Shown: positions 1 through 8,595, numbered from the stretch's first letter. The stretch: DNA of 64,000 nucleotides from Mycolicibacterium sp. GF69 (GCF_003284965.1 NZ_QMEW01000028.1:1-64000); one strand, 5' to 3'. Numbers and translations are program-made. Notes: generated from the sequence alone by a model not told the origin.

Positions 1-24
1 ACTCCACAAATCGCGCGCCGTGCG

Positions 25-1203
25 TCAGCGCGCCGGAAGACCGAGCACCCGTTGGGCGATGATGTTTCGCTGGATCTCCGATGCGCCGCCGGAGATCGTG
101 CCCGCGTAGCTGCTGATGTAGCGAGTGAACCAGTCGGCGGTGAAAAGCCCTGGGCTGTACGGGTTGTACGGCGCCGTCAGACCCGGGCTGCGTAAGCCGT
201 CCGCGCCGGCGGCATCTAGGGCATAGCACAGCGCCTTCTGCTCGGCCTCCGAACCGAACAGCTTGAGCACCGACACGCCGGGGATGTCGCGCTCGCCGCG
301 CGCGGCCTGCCCCAGCGCCGCGGAGCCAAGTAGGCGCAGCGCCTGATAATCCATCGCGACCGTCGCATAACGGTCCCGGTTCACTCCGCCCACCGGACGG
401 AAGTCGGCCAACAGTTGTTCGAGCCGGTTCGCGAACGCCATCCACATCATCGTGCGCTCGTGGCCCAACGAGCCGTTTGCCACCCGCCACCCTTCGTGCA
501 GCGGGCCGACGAGGTTTTCGGCGGGCACGTGCACATCGCTGAAGAACACCTCGTTGAAATCGAGGTCGTCGCGGTTGTACACCGAGGCGAACGGGCGGCG
601 CTCCACGCCGGACAGGTCGGTCGGGATCAACAGCGCGCTGATTCCCTTGTGCTTGGGCGCATCCGGGTCGGTGCGCACGAAAGTCAGGATGACGTCGGCG
701 TCATGCGCGCCCGAGGTCCACACCTTCTGGCCGTTGACGACGAACTGATCGCCCGCGCGCACCGCGCGGGTGGCGAGCCCCGCCAGGTCCGAACCCGCGC
801 CTGGTTCGCTCATGCCCAGCGACGCGGTCATGTCGGCGCGCAGGATCGGTATCGCCCACCGCCGCTTCTGCTCGTCGGTGCCGAACGACAGCAGCGATGC
901 GGCGATGATCCCAACGCCCTGCGGGTTGAACGCGTGGTAGATCCGGCGGCGCGCCAACTCCTGCCGGTGGACGAACTGTTCGAGGACGCTGGCGTTGCGG
1001 CCGCCGAACTCCGGCGGATTGCCCGGCAGCAGCCAACCGTGGTCGAACTGCAGCCGCTGCCAACGGCGTGCCCACTGCGGCACGTGCGCGGTCGAACGCG
1101 AGCGCTCGGCGGCCGCCTCGGCCTCGGCCGGCAGATGCTCGTCGAGGAAGCTGACGAACTCCGCGCGGAACGCCTCCACCTCGGCGTCGAAGGTGAGCTG
1201 CAC
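25..1203 (-). CDS. acyl-CoA dehydrogenase (FadE type)
   Basis: FAD-dependent enzyme expected to introduce a 2,3-double bond into an acyl-CoA. The 392-residue length is normal for the family. The substrate/FAD loop GMSEPGAGSDL lies at about 130-140, the GQKVWTSGAHDAD segment at 158-170 and the C-terminal GGASEIQRNII signature near 370. It is very close in sequence to the dehydrogenase at 27253-28428 (both begin MQLTFDA and share long identical blocks), so the two are recent paralogs. It is transcribed divergently from the epimerase at 1260, with only 56 bases between them. The natural substrate cannot be told from sequence. Confidence 0.93.
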   Translation of the reverse strand: MQLTFDAEVEAFRAEFVSFLDEHLPAEAEAAAERSRSTAHVPQWARRWQRLQFDHGWLLPGNPPEFGGRNASVLEQFVHRQELARRRIYHAFNPQGVGIIAASLLSFGTDEQKRRWAIPILRADMTASLGMSEPGAGSDLAGLATRAVRAGDQFVVNGQKVWTSGAHDADVILTFVRTDPDAPKHKGISALLIPTDLSGVERRPFASVYNRDDLDFNEVFFSDVHVPAENLVGPLHEGWRVANGSLGHERTMMWMAFANRLEQLLADFRPVGGVNRDRYATVAMDYQALRLLGSAALGQAARGERDIPGVSVLKLFGSEAEQKALCYALDAAGADGLRSPGLTAPYNPYSPGLFTADWFTRYISSYAGTISGGASEIQRNIIAQRVLGLPAR

Positions 1204-1214
1204 CCGGCCAACAT

Positions 1215-1228
1215 ATCAAGTACTTAAC
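1215..1228. promoter_or_regulatory. possible TetR-type operator in divergent promoter
   Basis: The divergent region contains ATCAAGTACTTAAC with the palindromic core AAGTACTT (1218-1225). It matches eight of the ten fixed positions of the published KstR2 consensus (AnCAAGnnCTTGnT). The resemblance is by eye and the second half-site is imperfect, so the regulator is uncertain. Confidence 0.3.
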
Positions 1229-1259
1229 ATTTGCGGCGACGTGCGCTAAGACTTAAGGG

Positions 1260-2174
1260 ATGCTCGACGGCGAGAAGATCCTCATCACCGGCGCCACCGG
1301 CAAGATCGCGTTTCCGATAGCGCGTGCCCTGGCGCGGGATAACGAGGTGTGGGGCGCTGCGCGTCTGCGCGATCAGGCGGACCGCGACCGCCTCATCGAG
1401 GCGGGTGTCGTGCCCGTCGCACTCGACATCAGCACCGGCGACTTCTCGTCGCTGCCCGGCGATTTCAGCTACGTGTTCCACGCCGCGGTCGATCCCGGCG
1501 CCGGTGAGTGGACGCGTTGCGTCGAGACCAATGCGCAGCGTTCGGGCGACCTGCTCTACCACTGCCGCGCGGCGAAGGGCTTCGTGTTCTGTTCGACCGG
1601 ATCGGTCTACGGCTATCAGGGTCAGCGGCCGCTGACGGAATCCGATCCGCCCGGCGTGCCGCTGCGGGCCAACTACAGCTTCTCCAAGGTCGCCGCCGAG
1701 GCCGTCTGCACCTGGATCGCCAGGCAGTACCGGATCCCGCTGACGATCATCAGAATCTGTTCCAGCTACGGGCCGCAAGGCGGCGCTCCCGCCGACCGTC
1801 TCGACGCGATCCTGGCGCGCCGGCCGATTCGGCTGCACCCGGACCGCCCCAACAACTACAACCCGGTTTACGAAGACGACTACGTCGCGTTGGGTATCAG
1901 GGCGATGGAGGTCGCCGACACCCCGCCGGTCACGGTGAACTGGGCCGGCAGTGAGACCGTCAGCGTCGAGGAGTACTGCACCTACATGGGTGAACTGGTC
2001 GGGGTGGAGCCGATTTTCGAATACACGGCCGAGGCCCATACTCCGCTGTGGCCCGATGTCACCCACATGCACGACGTGCTGGGCCACACCACCGTCGGCT
2101 GGCGTGACGGCTTGCGCCGGATGATCGAGGCTCGTCACCCCGAACTCACGCTGTCCCAACCCGATTCGCAGTAG
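1260..2174 (+). CDS. NAD-dependent epimerase/dehydratase family protein
   Basis: Extended short-chain dehydrogenase of 304 residues. The N-terminal Rossmann glycine motif is TGATGKI (residues 10-16) and the catalytic YxxxK is YSFSK (about 139-143), preceded by a Ser-rich CSTGSVYG strand. Members act on nucleotide sugars or on 3-hydroxy/keto intermediates; the exact substrate is unknown. It starts with ATG at 1260 and ends 11 bases before the next gene, so it probably leads a three-gene plus-strand operon with the genes at 2186 and 2942. Confidence 0.85.
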   Translation: MLDGEKILITGATGKIAFPIARALARDNEVWGAARLRDQADRDRLIEAGVVPVALDISTGDFSSLPGDFSYVFHAAVDPGAGEWTRCVETNAQRSGDLLYHCRAAKGFVFCSTGSVYGYQGQRPLTESDPPGVPLRANYSFSKVAAEAVCTWIARQYRIPLTIIRICSSYGPQGGAPADRLDAILARRPIRLHPDRPNNYNPVYEDDYVALGIRAMEVADTPPVTVNWAGSETVSVEEYCTYMGELVGVEPIFEYTAEAHTPLWPDVTHMHDVLGHTTVGWRDGLRRMIEARHPELTLSQPDSQ

Positions 2175-2185
2175 AGGAGGTGTCG

Positions 2186-2929
2186 ATGCAGCTGCCCGGC
2201 ACGCCGTCGGACGAGGTCGCCGAAGTCCTCGCCAACGGCGACGGTGACATCACCACCGTGTTCGTCTCGATGGCCAGGCGCCACCCCGACGGCGCCGACG
2301 CGGACTACCTGCGCTGGCACACCCTCGACCATCGCCCCGAACAGCACCGGCTGTCCGCGGTACGCGCGTCGCTGCGGCTGGTGTCCACCCCGCAGTGCCG
2401 TTCGGTGCGCGCAGCAAGCCAAACCCCGTACGACGAAATCGATCACGTGATGACGTACTTCTTCACCGGCGTGGCCGGGATGGAACCGTTCCTGGCGCTG
2501 TCCAAGGCGCTCGGCGATGCCGGCCGCAAACTTCCGCTGCTGCCACCCGTGGAACGCGGTGTGTACGACGTGACCGGGCGGACCGCAGCGAAACGGATCA
2601 AGACCGGCGCCGACGTGCTGCCGTGGTGGCCGATCCGCGGCGTCTATCTGCTGTTGGAGCAAGCCGGCACGGCACCTGACGAACTGGTGGACGTCGACGG
2701 TGTGGCCGGGGCGTGGTCGGCGACGTCTCTGCCGGTCGAGGCCCGCTTGGCGAGTGCTCCAGCGGGCCAGGCGATTACCTACTGCTTTCTCGATGACGAC
2801 CCGGTCGACGTCGCGCAGCGGCTCCAGCCGGTACTACACGCTCGTTGGAGCGCGCACGGCATCCAGCCGCTTTTCGCCGGGCCGTTTCACACCGTGGTGC
2901 CGTACGAATGGGACCGCTATGTACCGTGA
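2186..2929 (+). CDS. conserved protein, Dabb/EthD-like fold suspected
   Basis: A 247-residue protein I cannot assign to a characterised enzyme. The motif YLRWHTLDHRPEQH near residue 40 resembles dimeric alpha/beta-barrel (EthD/Dabb-like) proteins, and a second half around residues 180-245 looks like a repeat of that fold. I prefer ATG at 2186 over GTG at 2180 because AGGAGG (2175-2180) sits five bases before the ATG and overlaps the GTG. It lies between the epimerase and the F420-type oxidoreductase, suggesting a helper or small-molecule-binding role in the same pathway. Confidence 0.7.
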   Translation: MQLPGTPSDEVAEVLANGDGDITTVFVSMARRHPDGADADYLRWHTLDHRPEQHRLSAVRASLRLVSTPQCRSVRAASQTPYDEIDHVMTYFFTGVAGMEPFLALSKALGDAGRKLPLLPPVERGVYDVTGRTAAKRIKTGADVLPWWPIRGVYLLLEQAGTAPDELVDVDGVAGAWSATSLPVEARLASAPAGQAITYCFLDDDPVDVAQRLQPVLHARWSAHGIQPLFAGPFHTVVPYEWDRYVP

Positions 2930-2941
2930 TCGGAGGTTCGG

Positions 2942-3910
2942 ATGCGTATCGGTTTGATGGTCGGCTCCGATAAGGAGCGGCCCCGAGCAGATCGGCTCAG
3001 CGGGTTGATCGACGACGGAAAGGCCGCGGAGGAACAGGGATTCGCGTCATTCTGGATACCCCAGGTGCCCGGATATCTCGACGCGATGACCGCGGTGGCA
3101 CTGCTTGGTGCCGCCACCGACCGCATCGAGATCGGAACGGCTGTGGTGCCGATTCAGACCCGCCATCCGCTCATCATGGCGCAGCAGGCGCTGACCACGC
3201 AGATCGCGTGCGGCGGCCGGTTCACTCTCGGGATCGGCCCGTCACACCACTGGATCGTCTCCGACCAACTCGGCCTGCCCTATGACAAACCCGCACGGCT
3301 CGTGCGCGACTACCTGGAGGTGCTCGACGCGGCGTTCGACGGTCCGGGTTCACTGGCCGTCGACAACGACACCTATCGTGTGCACAGTCCTGTCGACGTC
3401 ACCGATGCTTTCACCGTTCCGGTGTTGGTGGCCGCCCTCGGCCCGGCGATGCTGCGGACCGCCGGCGAGCGGACCGGAGGAACCATCCTGTGGATGGCCG
3501 ACGAGCGGGCGATCGGCGATTACGTGGTCCCCCGCATCACAGCCGCGGCGAAAGACGCAGGGCGCGAGGGTGTTCGCGTCGTCGCCGGAGTTCCAGTCGC
3601 CCTCTGCGCCGACGACGAGGTCGACGATGCGCGCGCCTATGCCAGTGAGGTGCTGGGCCACGCCGACTTCTCCCCCAACTACGTGCGCCTGCTCGAGCAC
3701 GGCGACGCCGAGGACGTGGGTGACACGATGGCCGCCGGTGACGAAGCAACCGTCGCGACGCGCCTGCGCCGTTACCGAGACGCCGGTGTCACGGATCTCG
3801 CCGTGCGTGTGGTTGCGCTCGGGCAGGACGCGGCGCAGCGCCAGGCCTCGCGCCAACGCACTCAGGAGTTCGTCGCATCGATGGCGTCGGAGTTCGCCTC
3901 GGGGCGCTGA
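2942..3910 (+). CDS. LLM-class F420-dependent oxidoreductase
   Basis: Luciferase-like (beta/alpha)8-barrel protein of 322 residues. It begins MRIGLMVGSDKER, then shows the family pattern of barrel strands such as FWIPQVPGYLDAM, EIGTAVVPIQTRHP and FTLGIGPSHHW. Relatives in mycobacteria use deazaflavin F420 for hydride transfer to diverse substrates. A GGAGG sequence precedes the ATG. It is the last gene of the 1260-3910 operon. Its stop codon abuts the remnant of a convergent SDR, whose downstream part is missing. Confidence 0.87.
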   Translation: MRIGLMVGSDKERPRADRLSGLIDDGKAAEEQGFASFWIPQVPGYLDAMTAVALLGAATDRIEIGTAVVPIQTRHPLIMAQQALTTQIACGGRFTLGIGPSHHWIVSDQLGLPYDKPARLVRDYLEVLDAAFDGPGSLAVDNDTYRVHSPVDVTDAFTVPVLVAALGPAMLRTAGERTGGTILWMADERAIGDYVVPRITAAAKDAGREGVRVVAGVPVALCADDEVDDARAYASEVLGHADFSPNYVRLLEHGDAEDVGDTMAAGDEATVATRLRRYRDAGVTDLAVRVVALGQDAAQRQASRQRTQEFVASMASEFASGR

Positions 3911-4081
3911 AGATTCGCGCACGTCGCACTGCAGCCACGACATCTCGGCGTCGGGCGGCGGCGTCTTGCGATACGTCGCGACCATCCGTGCGCCCTGCGC
4001 CGTGAGCACCTGCACCGCGGCAGCGCCGATACCGGTTGCCCCGCCGGTCACCAGGATGCGTCTGCCGTCGAGGGGAGCCAT
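3911..4081 (-). pseudogene. truncated SDR, N-terminal remnant only
   Basis: Reading minus from ATG at 4081, about 55 residues form a perfect SDR start: GRRILVTGGATGIGAAAVQV (TGxxxGIG cofactor motif), then a Rossmann strand and QCDVRES, as seen before the NNAG region of SDRs. The frame then runs straight into the antisense of the LLM gene, with no NNAG, catalytic Ser or YxxxK. The gene therefore lost roughly its last three quarters in a deletion or rearrangement whose junction coincides with the 3' end of the LLM gene. It is probably non-functional, although its promoter side still carries an intact palindrome. Confidence 0.75.
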
Positions 4082-4087
4082 CGCCAG

Positions 4088-4110
4088 ATAGTTGGACAAA
4101 CGTCAACTAT
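4088..4110. promoter_or_regulatory. inverted repeat, likely operator of the TetR at 4145
   Basis: Perfect 7-bp arms ATAGTTG (4088-4094) and CAACTAT (4104-4110) are separated by nine bases. The site lies between the divergent SDR remnant and the TetR gene, where TetR autoregulatory operators usually sit. Confidence 0.5.
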
Positions 4111-4144
4111 TTGCAACAGCCACCCGCGCTGTTACAGTGCCGGT

Positions 4145-4903
4145 GTGTCGAAGAACGGCGCCGACGTCGTGGTTGACGGTGGTCAACGCCGCGCGTCTTA
4201 CCAGCGGGCTCGCTCACACGAGACGAAGCGAACGCTCGTGCAGGCTGCGATGGCGTTGTGGCGCACGCAGGGGTACGCGAAGACGACGGTCGCAGACATC
4301 TGCCGGGCCGCAGGCGTGTCGAGGGGACTGTTCTACTTCTACTTCCCGGCCAAGGAGGACATCCTCTTCGAGGTCGGCCTGCTGTCGACGCGTACGGCGC
4401 AGAACAAGGTTCGGGCTCTGCTGCGCAACGACTATGACGTCGAAGCCGTCATCGGCGAGGCCTTGCGGAGCCTCGAACGGTCGATGGCGCGTAACCCACC
4501 CGAGTTGATCATCCAGACGATTCTCGAAGGGTACCGGCATGAACACCGCATCCTGGCCGGCGAGACGGTCGACGAAACCGCCGACGCAGACATGTTCGGC
4601 GAGTTGTTCGCCCGGGCTCAGCAGGACGGAAGGCTCGGCGCGCATGTCGACGTCGGCCACCTGTCGCATCTGGCCGGTATGCACGTCAGCGAAGGTGTCC
4701 GGCATTGGGCCGGCGGCAGTTTCGGTGACCGGTCTTTCGCCGATGTCGTCACCGACGACATCGCGGCCTTGATCACCGGGTTCAACGAGAGGTGCACCGC
4801 ACCCGCCGACGGGGCCGTCGGCACGGCCAGACAGAAAAGGCCGTCGTCACGGTCGGACAAGAAAGTCCGTCGGCACGGCCGGACAAGACCTGAGCAGGAG
4901 TGA
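4145..4903 (+). CDS. TetR/AcrR family transcriptional regulator
   Basis: A 252-residue repressor-like protein with the TetR helix-turn-helix at about 35-70 (KTTVADICRAAGVSRGLFYFY, then FPAKEDIL). The C-terminal ligand domain is divergent, as is normal. The C-terminus is basic and low-complexity (KKVRRHGRTRPEQE). Translation starts at GTG 4145. The gene ends 12 bases before the ACAD11-like dehydrogenase, so it probably controls that pair and itself through the 4088-4110 inverted repeat. Confidence 0.9.
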   Translation: MSKNGADVVVDGGQRRASYQRARSHETKRTLVQAAMALWRTQGYAKTTVADICRAAGVSRGLFYFYFPAKEDILFEVGLLSTRTAQNKVRALLRNDYDVEAVIGEALRSLERSMARNPPELIIQTILEGYRHEHRILAGETVDETADADMFGELFARAQQDGRLGAHVDVGHLSHLAGMHVSEGVRHWAGGSFGDRSFADVVTDDIAALITGFNERCTAPADGAVGTARQKRPSSRSDKKVRRHGRTRPEQE

Positions 4904-4915
4904 GAGGAGACCCCG

Positions 4916-6217
4916 ATGGCGTGGGATTTCGAAACCGACCCCGAGTACCAGAAGGTGCTTGACTGGGCCGACGAGTTCGTCCGCGAGGAGATCGAGCCGC
5001 TTGATCTGGCGTTTCCGGATCAGCAGTTCGTGCCGCTCGACGGCAAGCGACGCGAGGCGATCGACCCGCTCAAGGAGGAGGTTCGCCGCCGCGGACTGTG
5101 GGCGACGCACCTGGGTCCCGAACTCGGCGGGCAGGGATATGGCCAACTCAAACTCGCCCTGCTCAACGAGATCCTCGGCCGCTCGCAATGGGCGCCGATC
5201 GTGTTCGGTTGTCAGGCACCCGACACCGGCAACGCCGAGATCATCGCGCACTACGGAACCGAAGCGCAGAAGGAGAAGTACCTGCGACCCCTGCTCGAGG
5301 GCGAGTTGTTCTCCTGTTACTCCATGACCGAGCCACATGCCGGTGCCGATCCGACACTGTTCACGACCACGGCGGTGCGCGACGGGGACGACTGGGTGAT
5401 CAACGGCTGGAAGTTCTTCTCCTCCAATGCCAGAACGGCGGCATTTCTGATCGTCATGGTGGTCACCAACCCCGACGTGAGTGCCTATCAAGGCATGTCG
5501 ATGTTCCTGGTACCGACCGACACCCCGGGCGTCAACATCGTCCGCAACGTCGGGCTGCACGGCGAGCGGGACGACGAGGGCTCGCACGCGCTGATCCGCT
5601 ACGACAACGTGCGGGTGCCCGCCGACGCACTGCTCGGCGGCGAGGGCCAGGCGTTCGTCATCGCGCAGACGCGCCTCGGCGGTGGCCGGATCCACCACGC
5701 GATGCGCACGATCGGGTTGTCGCGCAAGGCGTTGGACATGATGTGCGAGCGGGCGCTGAGCCGCGAGACTCAAGGGAGCCGGCTGTCGGACAAGCAATTC
5801 ATCCAGGGCTACATCGCCGACTCGTACGCACAGCTGTTGCAGTTCCGGCTGATGGTGCTCTACACGGCGTGGGAGATCGACAAGTACAACGACTACAAGA
5901 AGGTGCGCAAGGACATCGCCGCGGTGAAGGTGGTGATGCCGAGCGTCCTGCACGATATCGCCTGGCGGGCAATGCAAGTACACGGTGCGCTCGGCGTCAC
6001 CAACGAGATGCCGTTCCTGGGGATGGTCACCGGGGCCGCCGTGATGGGTTTGGCCGACGGCCCGACGGAGGTGCACAAGACGACGGTGGCAAAGCAGGTG
6101 CTGCGCGGCTACGAACCCAGTACCGACACGTGGCCGAGCGAGTGGATACCGGCCAAGCGGGACAAGGCGCGGGCCAAGTTCGCGCAGTATCTCGAAAGCG
6201 AAGTCGGCAACCTGTGA
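4916..6217 (+). CDS. acyl-CoA dehydrogenase, ACAD10/11-like
   Basis: A 433-residue acyl-CoA dehydrogenase with the loop SMTEPHAGADP near residue 140 and the segment NGWKFFSSNA. Its C-terminal signature LADGPTEVHKTTVAKQ matches the ACAD10/ACAD11 branch (ADGPxEVH) rather than the usual YEGTSEIQ. It overlaps the next gene, an APH-fold kinase, by four bases (GTGA, 6214-6217). In animal ACAD10/ACAD11 the same kinase and dehydrogenase domains are fused and act on 4-hydroxyacyl-CoAs by phosphorylation then elimination. A split bacterial version is the natural inference. AGAGGAG precedes the ATG. Confidence 0.9.
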   Translation: MAWDFETDPEYQKVLDWADEFVREEIEPLDLAFPDQQFVPLDGKRREAIDPLKEEVRRRGLWATHLGPELGGQGYGQLKLALLNEILGRSQWAPIVFGCQAPDTGNAEIIAHYGTEAQKEKYLRPLLEGELFSCYSMTEPHAGADPTLFTTTAVRDGDDWVINGWKFFSSNARTAAFLIVMVVTNPDVSAYQGMSMFLVPTDTPGVNIVRNVGLHGERDDEGSHALIRYDNVRVPADALLGGEGQAFVIAQTRLGGGRIHHAMRTIGLSRKALDMMCERALSRETQGSRLSDKQFIQGYIADSYAQLLQFRLMVLYTAWEIDKYNDYKKVRKDIAAVKVVMPSVLHDIAWRAMQVHGALGVTNEMPFLGMVTGAAVMGLADGPTEVHKTTVAKQVLRGYEPSTDTWPSEWIPAKRDKARAKFAQYLESEVGNL

Positions 6218-7248
6218 GCGAGACGGCGATCGATGTTGCGCGACTGACGGATTGGATGGACGCGGCGGAACTGCCCGGCACGGGGGAACCGCTGCAGACC
6301 CGGTTCCTGTCCGGCGGCACCCAGAACGTCATCTACGAGGTGCGTCGCGGTGAGCACAGGTGCGTCCTGCGGATGCCTCCGTCCGGCGCGCCCGCCGATC
6401 GCGACAACGGCATTCTGCGCGAGTGGCGCATCATCGAAGCGCTCGACGGCACGGACGTGCCGCACACCGAGGCGGTCGCGGTGTGTGACGACGCCGCGGT
6501 ACTCGGCCGGCCGTTCTACCTCATGGGTTTCGTCGACGGTTGGTCGCCGATGGATCTCGAGGACCGGCGGTGGCCGGAGCCGTTCGACTCTGATCTTGGC
6601 GCGCGCGGCGAACTGGCGTTTCAACTCGCCGAAGGCATCGCACTGCTGTCCAAGGTCGACTGGAAAGCCAAGGGACTACACGACCTTGGCCGGCCCGACG
6701 GTTTTCACGAACGCCAGGTCGACCGATGGATCGCGTTCTTCGAGCGCATCAAGGGCCGCGAGATCGACGGCCTCGACGTCGCCACCGACTGGCTGCGGAC
6801 GCGGCGGCCGCTGGACTTCGTACCCGGTCTGATGCACGGCGACTACCAGTTCGCCAACGTCATGTACCGGCACGGGGCACCCGCACGGATGGCGGCGATC
6901 GTCGACTGGGAGATGGGAACCGTCGGCGACCCGAAACTGGACCTCGGTTGGATGGTGCAGAGCTGGCCGGAAGACACCCGCGCACCGGCCGAAGGCGAGA
7001 TGAGCTACGTCGACATGCGCGGAATGCCTTCGCGCACCGAGGTCGTCGACCACTACGCCAAGGTGTCCGGGCGCCAGGTCGACGATCTCGACTATTACCT
7101 GGTGCTGGCGAAGTGGAAACTGGCGATCGTGTTGGAGCAGGGTTTCCAGCGCGCCGGCGACAACCAGAAACTGCTCGCCTACGGCCCGGTCATCGTCTCA
7201 CTGATGCGCTCGGCCGCCGAGCTGGCCGAAGCCAGTGACTACCGGTGA
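6214..7248 (+). CDS. APH-fold phosphotransferase partner of the ACAD
   Basis: Aminoglycoside-phosphotransferase-fold protein of 344 residues. The nucleotide loop FLSGGTQNVIY is at 31-41, the catalytic motif HGDYQFAN at 208-215 and the metal-binding VDWE at 230-233, so all kinase residues are present. The GTG start at 6214 overlaps the dehydrogenase stop, implying translational coupling. Role inferred from the ACAD10/11 architecture: phosphorylation of a hydroxyacyl-CoA so that the neighbouring dehydrogenase can eliminate it. An antibiotic-resistance role is unlikely in this context. Confidence 0.88.
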   Translation: MSETAIDVARLTDWMDAAELPGTGEPLQTRFLSGGTQNVIYEVRRGEHRCVLRMPPSGAPADRDNGILREWRIIEALDGTDVPHTEAVAVCDDAAVLGRPFYLMGFVDGWSPMDLEDRRWPEPFDSDLGARGELAFQLAEGIALLSKVDWKAKGLHDLGRPDGFHERQVDRWIAFFERIKGREIDGLDVATDWLRTRRPLDFVPGLMHGDYQFANVMYRHGAPARMAAIVDWEMGTVGDPKLDLGWMVQSWPEDTRAPAEGEMSYVDMRGMPSRTEVVDHYAKVSGRQVDDLDYYLVLAKWKLAIVLEQGFQRAGDNQKLLAYGPVIVSLMRSAAELAEASDYR

Positions 7249-7288
7249 CGCACTGACACACACTGACGCGCGCTGACACCGCGCGAAA

Positions 7289-7792
7289 TCAGCTGGCGGG
7301 CACCAGGTCCGCTGCGACCGAGACCATCATTCCGCAGCGGAAGTTCTCGCAACCGGCGACGTCGGTGGTGTCGGGACCCTCGACCGCGCTGAGCGCCCTG
7401 GCCTTGAACGCCTTGGCCGCCGCGCTGAGGTGGTGTTCAACGGAGTCGACGCTGCTGTCGAGTTCGGCGGGCAGCCGCTCACCCCACAGCGTCACCTCGG
7501 TCCCGCCCTGATCCAGGGCGTTGCGCACGTGCTGGCGAACCCGCGCGTCGCGGTCGATCATGTTAGCCGCGACGGCGACCGTCTGCGGGTGGGGCCGTTC
7601 CTCCCACTCGGCCAGCACGGACTCCAGGTCGAGCGTCTCGGCACCGAGGATCGTCAAGGGGCGGACGTCCTCGTCGCCACCGACAAGCACGGTCACGTCC
7701 CACCCGGCCATCACCCGGTCGTAGATCCAGCCGCCCGCGTACTTCACAGCGTCGCCAACCGTCGGAGCGACGATGTCGAGCCGGTACCTCAT
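7289..7792 (-). CDS. conserved protein of unknown function (167 aa)
   Basis: I do not recognise a characterised family. The protein begins MRYRLDIVAPTVGDAVKYAGG and contains WDVTVLVGG, with a C-terminal Cys pair in the segment CENFRCGMM. There is no signal peptide or membrane segment. Its ATG overlaps the TetR stop (ATGA, 7789-7792), so the two are co-translated. The context suggests a partner or modulator of that regulator, but this is inference only. Confidence 0.72.
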   Translation of the reverse strand: MRYRLDIVAPTVGDAVKYAGGWIYDRVMAGWDVTVLVGGDEDVRPLTILGAETLDLESVLAEWEERPHPQTVAVAANMIDRDARVRQHVRNALDQGGTEVTLWGERLPAELDSSVDSVEHHLSAAAKAFKARALSAVEGPDTTDVAGCENFRCGMMVSVAADLVPAS

Positions 7793-8418
7793 GTCGAGCT
7801 CCCCGGCGCCAGCTCGCGCCCCAGTGACTCGGCGTACCCCTTGAACACCTCGGCCAATTGAATTGACGGGTCGAGCAGCCATAACGTCTCCATTCCATAG
7901 GTGAAGGCGAGGATTTCCACGGCCTTGCTGGCCGCGTCGACATCGGGGCGGTACTTGCCGCTTTCCTGACCGCGCTCGATGATCGCGGTGATGATGCCCA
8001 CCGCGTCGCGGTACCGCTTGACGAGACGGTCGTGCAGGGGCGCGTCCGGCGCGATGTTCTCCACCAGCAGCACGGTGAAGGTGCCCACCAGCTCCGGTGC
8101 GCGCGCGAAGCGTTCCGGCACCCGGCCGAGTTCGGTGACGAGGTCGCCCGAGCGGTAGTCGGCGTGGATCGCATCGTCGGCATCGCGGGCGTCGAGCACC
8201 GCGTTGAGCAGCTGCTCTTTGGACTCGAAGTGATGCAGCAGACCCGCGGGCGTGACCCCGGCGTCCTTGGCGATCTGCGCCAGCGAGGTGTTGCGCCACC
8301 CGTTGCGCGCGAGCAACCGTTCGGCGACCGACAGGATGCGATGCCTGCGGTCCTCGCCCTTGGCGAGAAGCGTGGCATAGGGCCGCGCGGACTCTCGCGC
8401 GGACTGCGTGTCGGACAC
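7789..8418 (-). CDS. TetR family transcriptional regulator
   Basis: A 209-residue TetR regulator with a helix-turn-helix near residues 30-65 (TSLAQIAKDAGVTPAGLLHHF, then ESKEQLL). I place the start at GTG 8418, preceded by AGAAGGGG. The longer frame to 8484 would put coding sequence across the inverted repeat at 8434-8465, which looks like its own operator. It is followed directly by the unknown 167-residue protein. Confidence 0.85.
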   Translation of the reverse strand: MSDTQSARESARPYATLLAKGEDRRHRILSVAERLLARNGWRNTSLAQIAKDAGVTPAGLLHHFESKEQLLNAVLDARDADDAIHADYRSGDLVTELGRVPERFARAPELVGTFTVLLVENIAPDAPLHDRLVKRYRDAVGIITAIIERGQESGKYRPDVDAASKAVEILAFTYGMETLWLLDPSIQLAEVFKGYAESLGRELAPGSST

Positions 8419-8433
8419 CGAGCCCCTTCTTTC

Positions 8434-8465
8434 AACCAACCTAGTGAACACACAGTAGGTAGGTT
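8434..8465. promoter_or_regulatory. inverted repeat upstream of TetR
   Basis: AACCAACCTA (8434-8443) and TAGGTAGGTT (8456-8465) pair in nine of ten positions around a 12-base spacer. The position just upstream of the preferred GTG start suggests an autoregulatory operator. Confidence 0.5.
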
Positions 8466-8532
8466 TCGCGGCTGTGACAAGCATCTCAGCGGAATTCGGT
8501 TTGGGCGGCCGTCACAACGGCTGGTCAGCGGG

Positions 8533-8595
8533 GATTTCGGTGTAGTTGGTTGCGTTCACCGCAATGCGTTCACCGCAACCACTGACACCGAAATC
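8533..8595. repeat. palindromic repeat, long variant (copy A)
   Basis: The outer arms GATTTCGGTGT (8533-8543) and ACACCGAAATC (8585-8595) are perfectly complementary, and a weaker inner stem GGTTGCG/CGCAACC follows. It starts next to the stop codon of the P450 gene. The outer arm matches the other three copies of this repeat in the window, but the interior is different and longer. Confidence 0.6.

Noticed and set aside
3350..3910. Continuation of the SDR remnant's frame into the LLM gene
   Set aside because: Beyond 3910 the translation loses all SDR character and is only the antisense of the LLM gene; only the first part is a real remnant.
4847..6076. 409-codon minus-strand frame under the ACAD11-like gene
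   Set aside because: Antisense shadow; the plus-strand gene has full family motifs, a ribosome site and coupling to its neighbour.
6214..7248. Aminoglycoside resistance kinase
   Set aside because: The fold is APH-like, but coupling to an ACAD11-type dehydrogenase points to acyl-CoA metabolism.
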